64,000 nucleotides of DNA from Morinoia aosen (Eukaryota > Arthropoda > Malacostraca > Amphipoda > Talitridae): contig CM059566.1 in NCBI GenBank assembly GCA_030386875.1, forward strand, positions 35,748,068-35,812,067, written 5' to 3'. Shown here piece after piece: positions 22,601-32,700 of the stretch. Every line of letters begins with the position of its first letter. Position 1 is the stretch's first letter. The translations under genes and the position numbers were made by a program. The notes beneath the pieces were generated by a model, which saw only the letters and a program-made list of their open reading frames with translations, searched no databases and was not told the DNA's origin.

Positions 22601-25600
22601 CACGTTTCTGACATTTTAAGTTATATTAAAGTTAAATTTCATTTGTTGATTTGAGGATTGTTCGAGAGAAATTTATCATTTCTTGGAGTTTCCCAAAAAT
22701 TTTGAGGACCTGTGAACTTGGAAGAAATTGATCTCCAGTTATGAGGCGCGCTCTCTCCAGTAGAATTTCATGCATTGAATGGCCTTAACTTCGATTTAAC
22801 AGTCTTTAATTTAGTAAAACGACCATCAATAAGATTCAAAAACTTTAATTCGAAGCGAAGCAGTAAAATTAACGCATGAGTCCTATTTTAAGCATTTTCA
22901 AACTACGCTGTTGAGAATCAGTCTGGACTAAGTCAAGCCTGACGAAAATAATACTTTCTGCGAAACGCGAGTTAACTTCAACCTAATTTAGCTCCCTAAT
23001 TTCTTATGAAAGAAATTCACCAAGCGTGGTATAGCTCAAGTGTGACAAATGATCTAAAGAAGCAATTTGCAGCTAGAGTAGAGCAGACAGGAACCACTTG
23101 CACGGAAGCTACCTCTTCTTTAGAATGTAATAATCTGCAAAACCGTTTCTATGCAAGTTATGCACAGGCTTCAGGGGCCTTTAAAAAGTCATTTTAAAAG
23201 AGATAAATTAAAGGCAGGATCATCGACCTCGCTACGGAGGGCATGGAAGCGTTTGCAAGGTTAATTTTCTACTTAGGCCATATTATTCATGATTTAGGTA
23301 GATGGGGCTTAGGCTTCAGAAGAATAATGTGTATGTTCTGGGCAGATCATTCAAGGTAACAACTGAGTTAAAGTATGGTTTCAAGTGGATAATATAGATT
23401 TCTTGGGCAGATGAGTTGAGGTAATATCAGGTTGAAGGTGAGGGTTTAGGAGGATAATATTTATGTTTTAGGCAGGGGATTTAAAGTTGTACGTGGTTGA
23501 CATCAAGGTTTCAGGAAAATATTCATGTTTTGTGCAGGTGATTTAAAGTTATACGTGGTTGAAGACAAAATTTCCGTTGGATAACTTTCATGTTCTAGAT
23601 AGATTCTTAACGTAATTAGGCACGTGAAGGCAGGGTTTTGGGAGGTTAAACTTTAGATCGTTGATAGAAAAATTTCTGCATGAAAAACTAGTAGATTGAC
23701 TTTCGGGTATCTGAGGGAAATAATTTTGTCTAGGGTACATAACCTCACTGTCCTAATCGTTAACTGCGGCAGGGCTCACCTGAAGTTCGATGTTCAACTC
23801 AAATAAGAGTTAATTTTTGAGATAATATTTGAAAATAACGATCGTTAAGCAGATCGCACCTACATTTAGTTTTCATTATGTATTAACAAAAATTGAGTAC
23901 TTGACTTCAGGTCGGCCAGCAGTGACGTTTCCTATGAAAGGAAACGTGTTAAGCTAAAAAGAAAGTCTTGTATGTATTATTTACTTATGGTTGCAATGAC
24001 TAGAATGGCCATATACCCCTGTTAAAAAATTTTCTCGATGGTAAAGGAAAATCTTCCGAGGAAAATGTGAACTTTTATGTCAAAAAAATGAACGAAATTC
24101 TCATTTCCTTCCCAGGAAAGGAGAATATCATTCTTTCTGTTACAAATATAAATAAATAGATGAATAAATGAATGATATCCTCCCGAGGGTATGAGAATCT
24201 CCTTTTCGGTCGATTGAAAATTCGTGCCGAGTTGTCGTTAGCAGCGTCTGTAAGTGCACGCGATCGAGGCTCCTAGACCCTCAAGCGCTGTTATAAGCCT
24301 CACGTTTTGTGCAATATGTTCCATACACGGCGCACACGGTGGAACATAATTCTTTCATTCATTTTCCTGAAGAATTTTTTATGGATCTTAACAGCTACTA
24401 CTAATTCACAAGTCATTGTTCGCTTGCCCGATAGAAATTTTCAGTTCTATAAATGTTAGGCAGTTCATTTCGAATCTTCAAGTTGAAATTCAGCACGGGA
24501 GTGAAAACTATCTCATTGTGTAATTTTTCACTGAATCCGCAACGCATTACTAACTCTGTGATACAGTCTCGAGCAACATTAACATGGAATCATGAATAAC
24601 ATCCACGTTTCATTTCATATGACCCAAATTCAGTGTCGTCCCGTCTTTATAATTCGAGGGGACGAACGCAATTCCATATTTCTACCTCAATGGGCTTAGT
24701 TAGGGAGCGAGCACTTGATGATCGATCTTAGGGTTGAGTGACTGGTCCCTGGCATTGCCTGGCCTTTGCAAATCCCTGTCATTGCCTGGCCTTTGCAAAT
24801 CCCTGCCATTGCCTGGCCTTTTCAAATCCCTGCCATTGCCTGGCCTTTTCAAATCCCTGCCATTGCCTGGCCTTAGCAAATCCCTGCCATTGCCTGGCCT
24901 TTACAAATCCCTGCCATTGCCTGGCCTTTACAAATCCCTGCCATTGCCTGGCCTTTTCAAATCCCTGCCATTGCCTGGCCTTTGCAAATTCCTGCCATTG
25001 CCTGGCCTTTGCAAATTCCTGCCATTGCCTGGCCTTTGCAAATTCCTGCCATTGCCTGGCCTTCGCAAATCCCTGTCATTGATATTGAATTGAAATTGAA
25101 GGGAACTTTCCGACAAACCTACCTTGTCAGACCATCATTAAAAATCTATCATCACCTAATTACCGTGCTATACGTAGGGAAAAATTTGGTATAAGGATTT
25201 TCTTACTGAACTGCTTGTGTTTATTTGCTATTGAAACTCTTTCCTCTACTCAACATAATGTTTTTATACTATCAGATAATTATCCGGTAAATTTTTACTT
25301 TTATTTTTAACTTTATTTAACTCACGAACAATTTCGGTAAAACTCGTTACGAATGTCTCATTGTACGTTGTACCCGAAAAGAATTTCAAATTACTTCCTC
25401 GTCCTTGGAAAACAGAAAAACGTTCCGAGTATTCAGGATGTCGATCTATAAAGCGAGCATTTTACTTCGAAGACAAAGCTCCGCAAAGACCCCTATAGTT
25501 ACGCGACGAGCATTTCACGCTAGTTCCTTGCGACTGACAGCAAGAAAACTGATGGGGTTTGATCACTGACTTCCAACGCCGCATATTCAACAAGTCTGCG

Positions 25601-28600
25601 ATGGCCGAACTAAGCTAAATATCGCCTGCATTGGCGCCCTCCTTCATTACGATTTGCGCCGAATTCGGCGAAGAAAGCACTGCCTCATACCAGATATGGC
25701 CTGCCCATGTCATCATTGATTTGAGCCGTAATTATGCAGTAGGGGTCAGTTAACCTTCCTTGCGTGGCTGGACGACTTCAGTGTGTGCTTTGATCCTCCT
25801 ACTGATGCCCCTGATCCTCGTACTTGCCCCTAGTGGATTGTCTTAATCCTCTTACTAATGACTCTGATCCTCTTACTCGACTCTGTCTTGATCCATCTAC
25901 TGATCGGACATCCGTCATGACAAAAGTGTTGAAATTAGGTCGACTTAAGTGGCGTTGAAAAATGCGAGTTTGCTCGATGAATATTTCGAATGTCATAAGC
26001 AGTGATGGATGAACGGTGACAGTTATTTGATTTCTAACTGAAGAAATTCATCAGGTAGTTAGGAATTATTATGAAAGTTTACTTGTGTCTCTCATTTGCC
26101 CGACATTTATTCTGTCATGCGACATAATTCCTGAAAATTTATTTTTGAATTAATGATAATTGCATAGCATTTGAAAAGTAGATATTGCGGGATGAAGTGC
26201 CCGAATCAAATTCAGAAGCCTAATTTTTGTTTTGAAAATTAATGTCCTGCTTCGGAATTATAATGTTCGATACACGGCGAATGTTTAGTTTAGACGAATG
26301 ACATGCATGGCTGCCACACACCAAAGCGTCGAGTAAATAAAAATTGGCATTTGCGTACAAAATTACTTCAAATATTGCGCAACGAGAAACTTCGAGAGTG
26401 TATGTAGGTCTCTGAACGCATTTCTTTTTCATGCTGAAATTCTTATACGGCTCATACAAAACTTCCATTTGCATTCAAATTTCAAAATTCTGTTCAGCAG
26501 AGATTAAACAACGTAACTAAAAAACCCACATGAATCCTACGTATGATTGTCCTTGCTTCAAAACTTCGTAAACAACTAACACTCTCTGAGTTTCCAGATC
26601 AACTGAACGGTCCTCGGTCGTCTTCCGTGGACAAGCTGCCCGGGATCGCCAGCAACCGGCGCATGGGGTCGCGGTCGTGGGGAGGCTCGTCCAACGCTGT
26701 GTCCGCCGCCGGCGCCACCAACCTTCCTGCCACTCCTGCGACCGCCAACATCGACTTCACTCGAATATTCGCCGCCGCTTGCGCCTCTTTCTTCATCAGT
26801 GAAGGCGACCGACCCACTTTTGCATCGGCTTTCAATGACTTCTTGACTCAAATGAGCATCAAGCGATTGACCTTTCCACGTAAGCATCTCAATGGTGATC
26901 TTCTTCAGAAGCCAGAAGGAGTACTCAATGAAAACCTGGAGTATTTCTTCAAAACCTCTTCCATAGCGTCACAAGTTCGCAAGAAAACGCCGGATGATGA
27001 TGATGGTGAAGATGCTGGAGAAGATTCTAATCATTCTATTCCATCATCAACGCCTACTGAGAATCGTAAGTCCCCAAATTCAGATTCTTCTTCCCCTCCT
27101 CCACCGCACCTCCGCTACTCCGCCATCAACTTAGCCAGCGTCGGGCGCCAGGACTCGCAATGAGCTCAAGGAAAGCATTCTGGGGTAAATACAACCGCGA
27201 TTCAAATAGTAATTTCAACGCATTGCGTTTTCTGCGTCTTAGAAGTAATTCAAACTCGTTCAAAAGTTTTAGATGTGCCTTGCTTATCCGGTCGATGCTA
27301 AAATTAAAATAGTCCCTTAAACGCATTGCGTTTTCTACATCTCACAAGTTATTCAAACTCATACTCAAGATTTTAGGTGTGTCTTGCTCATCCAGTCGAT
27401 GCCAAAATCGAGGAGTGAGAGTTTTTCAATGGCTAGTCGGAAATACGGGTTTCGATACTTCTCAAAGTTCCTCAAAGATTGTAGGAATTGTTTTACCTCA
27501 AAGATTTAGCTCTCATCATTAAGCTTTGCTTGTGTGGGGCATGAAAACCATGAGTATATTGGACTAACAGCAGTTAGCATGTCTCTACATTCCTCACTAA
27601 AAACTTTATTGCCGGTTTCATTAGTGGAAATATATAATGAGGTATTCTTCCCGTTCTCCTTATCTATGAGGCTTTTGTTTGCCACTCGAAAGTCTGAATT
27701 CCCGTTTCATTTTTATTTATTTTTGGCGTAAGGGTGGTGTTGAACTATGAGCGTTACGTTCATTCACTCGAATCTAAATTTTCATTCTTAAAGTAATGAA
27801 GAATCATACTGAAAAGCAGCGCTGAGAGTATTCGAGCATCCAACTTGGCTAGCGAGCTTTTTAAACTTACTTAAGAGAGAGCTGGAGACTCCCTATCTTC
27901 AGTATAAAGTCTGTGAAGCGGCTAGGGAAACACAAAAAGAATGATAGAAACGATGGTCTGCCTTATATTTATACTAAGAATCACATTCTTAAACCGACTG
28001 CTGTTTTTATGTTTTATTCGCCAAATTTACGCGCAAGAAATGCTGCTGCCATCTTTGCATTTAAGTTACTTTGATCTGAGGAGAGTGAAATCAAAAATAT
28101 TATAGTTGCTCATAACAATTCGTAAATAAGCTACTTGTGCAGTTAATAAAAAAAGCTGACTCGGATCTTGAAACTCAAATTTGAGGAATTTTGGGAGATA
28201 TTCATATAAATTCATCGCGTCATTGAATGACTTTTCTGTCCACAAATCAATCCGACTCGTTAAGTTTTAGTTCGTACATTCAAGGAAACGGAATTGAACA
28301 TCAAAATGTACTATCAACCGTGAAAGCATGATTAGTCGTTTCTCAAAAGTCAACAGACGCACTGCCATATTATACGTTTTTTATTTTATTATAATAATAG
28401 CCATATTAACGAGTAACGCGTGCAGTATGAGTATGCGAAAAAAGCAGAAAGGACGTAATCGTAGTTTTAAAACGGCGTTTGGAAATGCCTGTGACATGTT
28501 GTGAAGTCTTGCAATGCTTTCTGAATTTCACAGATACATTAGGCACGATTTTCATTTTGAACACGTGGATGCTTTATACAATCATGATGCCATTAATCGT

Positions 28601-29711
28601 GTCATCGTGATACCATTGATTGTGTGGGGCTCGTCACCATCACGATCATAATGTTCATGTGAGTGCTGTTTGGCCCATTCATGACCATATTGATTGTGTG
28701 GTGAAAGTCACCATCAGGATCACATTGATCATGAGTGTGATGTCGAGTCCCACCATAATCAGAAATATAGTATAGGGATTGAAACCGTCATCGCATTAAT
28801 CTTCCAGTTCAGTTGAAACTTTCAGATTGTTTTGAATTCCTTGAGGTCACTCTGAGTCCTGGTAGCTCTGCATGGTTAGGTTGTGTGATGAGAGAGGGCT
28901 TTTTACCTGCACTTCCTATGTCTGTCATTGCCCCGTATGTTACTGATGTATATCATTTAACTAGTGTTACGAGTCTAAACTATTGAAAGTGATATATTTG
29001 CTTCCAAAACAGTTGGGCGGAGTTCCTTGTTGTTGGGTTAATTTGACGAGTTCGGGAATTCACGTGTGAGATTGAGTTATCACCGTACGTTGGTCAGTTC
29101 AAGTACCTTCAGAAAATTTCTAATAATTTTTGGCCAACGCATCGTTCACGCCTTAAATCACTCACAGAAAATGAATTACTGCGAAGGACAAATATGGATT
29201 TACTTCGAATGTTCTATGACAAACTAGGATCAACTACCCAGTCTAACTTTTTCGCCGCTTGCATCCATGTTTTTTGCCGCCCAAGTAATTAAATAGCTCA
29301 GGTGGCGAAATACATGCATGTTCCGGCAAAAAAGTTAGACTGGGTGAGACTGTTCAGATAAATTCAAAGCACCGAAATCCTCCAGCATCGACACTTCGTT
29401 ACTCAATGGCAGTAAGATACATAACGTATTCAAAATTACGAATTCTAGTGTTATGGATCTGGACAAAGCAAAAATATTTCGCAACCTAAACTATCCTGAA
29501 GATTTCGATTAGGCTACAAAATAACTGTTTTGAAGATATGGTTTTACAGTTCAGTTAGTTTAGTTTTACTAAACAGTTTAGTTTTTAGTTTCAGTTAGTT
29601 TTACAGTTCAGTACAGTACAGTTTATGGTTTTAAGATAGGCAATAGGCTCTACATAGTTAGTCAAGTGTGTGTGTACCCTATATAATGTATATGTATATA
29701 TCTATCAACCA

Positions 29712-29758
<47 letters not shown>

Positions 29759-32700
29759 ATGGTATGTATATATATATATATCTATCAATGGTATGTATAT
29801 GCATATACAATGGCATATATATATACATACATATGAATTCACTATGTACCCCGTGCATAGTTTTCCTGTTTTTTACTATCTAAACAAAATGATCCATTTT
29901 CTTCGCTCTTTTGAGATTGTCTTTTTTGCTGTGGCCAGGGAGTCTTACACTGATTCAATACAAAACTCCGTGCTGCAGTTTGTGTGTGCGAAATGTTCAT
30001 AGCTACATTTTTGCTTAATACTCGAAAATATTTCATTCGGATCAAGCTTCACATTGAAGATCGAGAATATCATTCGTGATATATCTTTACTGAACCGTAT
30101 CCTTATTTCAACAATATTCGCTTTGCTTGAAATTTCCTAGAAACAACTTGAATTGTTTCTTTAATGAACTTGAAGTGTTTCTGGTGAAAAGGGTAATGCA
30201 GTGGTGTGACCTACCAGCAATATTGGTGTAGGGGTCTGCAACATTTTAAATAGGTATTTAAAATACCTTCTTATTGCCTTGTTCAATATAGGCGATTTTT
30301 TCTAAGTACCTTTTTTAAATATATATATTTTAAAATACCTTCTTATGGCGTAGTTCAGCATAGGCGAATTTCTTTCTTCATAAAGAAGGACCAGAAGGAG
30401 AGTCCTCGTAATCTTCTTTTCCTCTGTGAGTATTGGAAGCACTTTGACTTTTTCTCAAATTTTATCCTGCATTTGACTGAGATTCTTCAGTTCACTCGAC
30501 CCAACTCGGTATTTTATCACAATTCCAAAGTTCTGTAAGCGCGCAAGGTGCCACCATTTTCGAGTCTGGAGCATGAATATTATTCATTGCAAATGTGCAT
30601 GTTTATTGATCTATAAACTACCAGTATAACTAACGATGAGGAACCAAACTGGGAGACCTGTGGAAAAATTCCAAAACGCTATTGAAAATATTAGAGGTGT
30701 GATTTAAAGAGGAAATTCCTAAACCAGCTTCCCTTCAATAATTTCTTTCATTCGTATCAATCGCCATAGGTTCATTACTTATGTAAGCTTTCATATTTAT
30801 TTCATTTTCACTGATTTGTACTTTCATTTTTGATTTTTCATGCAAGTTTTTTAGCAGTGTTTTCTGGCTTTCGTTTTGCCCACCAAACTTCATTTCGTTC
30901 CTCGCACTTCACTTTAATTTAATGCTTTGATCGTGCATAAACTAAATTTATTTATTGATAATTTAAAATAATATCAAGTTTGCCTTGTATGTTATAAGCT
31001 TTTACGCGAGTGAAGCAGTATCTTTTATTAGGTTTCAATTTTTCATCTGAAAAATAGTTAAAGTTCTACGTCAGAACAATTTGTCTGCAATTCAAGATTT
31101 GCATCGTTTGCCAAATTAATTTCGCCAAGTTTATCGTCAAATTAACAAAGCTATGATTCTTTTGAAAAAGTTCATTTAGTCTCATTATTGCAATTTTAAC
31201 ACTTTGACCGCAGCGTGACCCACCGGTGGTACACGGAGGTAATTTTCACAACGCTGCAGACCGACCAGTAGTCACAAACACAATTTCCATAAATACTTAA
31301 TCAAAGCTAAATGAAGGCACGATCCAGTTCATGTTTGCTATTTTCAACATCGCGCGCTGCAGTTGACTTTTAATTTGAGTTTGGTGTTGAACTTAATGTT
31401 TAGTAGTCGCGGTTAAAGTGTTAAGTACTAACATAAATTTGACCCCGCTATTTAGCACCTTATCTTCTCATGAATATAATGATCGACAGGATGACTAAGA
31501 ACTTCATACATGATATCATACTCAATTATTTCTCATATTGAAGAATTGAGTGGATCATACTTTTCAAAATTACATTATTCACTACATCAAATTTATGAAT
31601 TGCATCCTTACTACTTCCTTCATCAAAATAATTTATTACAATGAAAAATTATTTATTACATCAATATTTTTGTTAAAACGTCAGAAATTTGGTCTATGCA
31701 TCAAAATTTTTTGTTACATCAAAATAATTTGCTGAATTAAGATTTGTTATGTGGAAATCATTAATTACATCATTATCATTTACTAAATCAAACTTTCTTG
31801 TTACGGGAATATACTTCTTTGTCAATTGCAAGACTGAAACTAATACTCACGCTTTATTTTAAAATGGCCATTTTTATTTTAATGCCTTGTTTAAAGATAA
31901 ACTTATACATAATACCTGGAAGGTTTCAAGTTTTCTTTCCAAGTCTAATCATGGTTAAATACCTAAATAACAAGGGTTAAGGTTAAATTACACCTACTTT
32001 CAGCTTAAAATTGAACGTCTATTCTTTACAATTTTTATTCAATTGTAACTGATACTTTCACTTTGCTTTATGATACTAAACGATATTACCCATTAGAATC
32101 AAGTGAAATGCATGCTTGAACATTGTTCTAAATCAATGGCATTTAATCGTTGAATAAAATATGTTCTGCTGCGCAAAATGCTCAAACCGAAAAAGTTTTT
32201 TTTCATTAAGATATGAAATAAAAAATAACAGCACGCATAATATGTTTACTTTTTGGGCGATCTAGTGATTAAGGAGCTGAAAATTTCACGTGGTTTACGT
32301 ACCTAGCAGATTAACATATCCTAGCTGTGTCGAGTGGTTAATATCCTACATACATAATGATTCTACTTTTATGTATTGTGGCAAGTACTTTCTCTTTTTT
32401 CAAACTGAAAAATTAGCATGTTCAAGTTTAAATTACAAGGTCGTCTACGGAAGCTGGATGTTCATTATGTACATATATAACAGTTTATACATTGCCTGCT
32501 GAGCGTCACTGCTATTTGAAGTATTTACTGCTAATTTAGTACATTTAATGGTTCTTCACTTGAGATAATTGTGAAATCGTCGATCACTGAACCCAATCTG
32601 CATTGACACGTCATAGAGATTAAAAGCCCTTGATTTAGTATTATCAAGTATTATTCATACTAAAGATAGCACGCGCCCCCATTTGCGTAAAAGCTAAATC

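Noticed and set aside
24734..25194. Leu/Pro- and Cys/His-rich frames of ~115 residues
   Set aside because: Products of the 27-bp intron 2 minisatellite.
26576..26887. Minus-strand Gly/Ala-rich frames
   Set aside because: Antisense shadows of exon 3 of the plus-strand gene.
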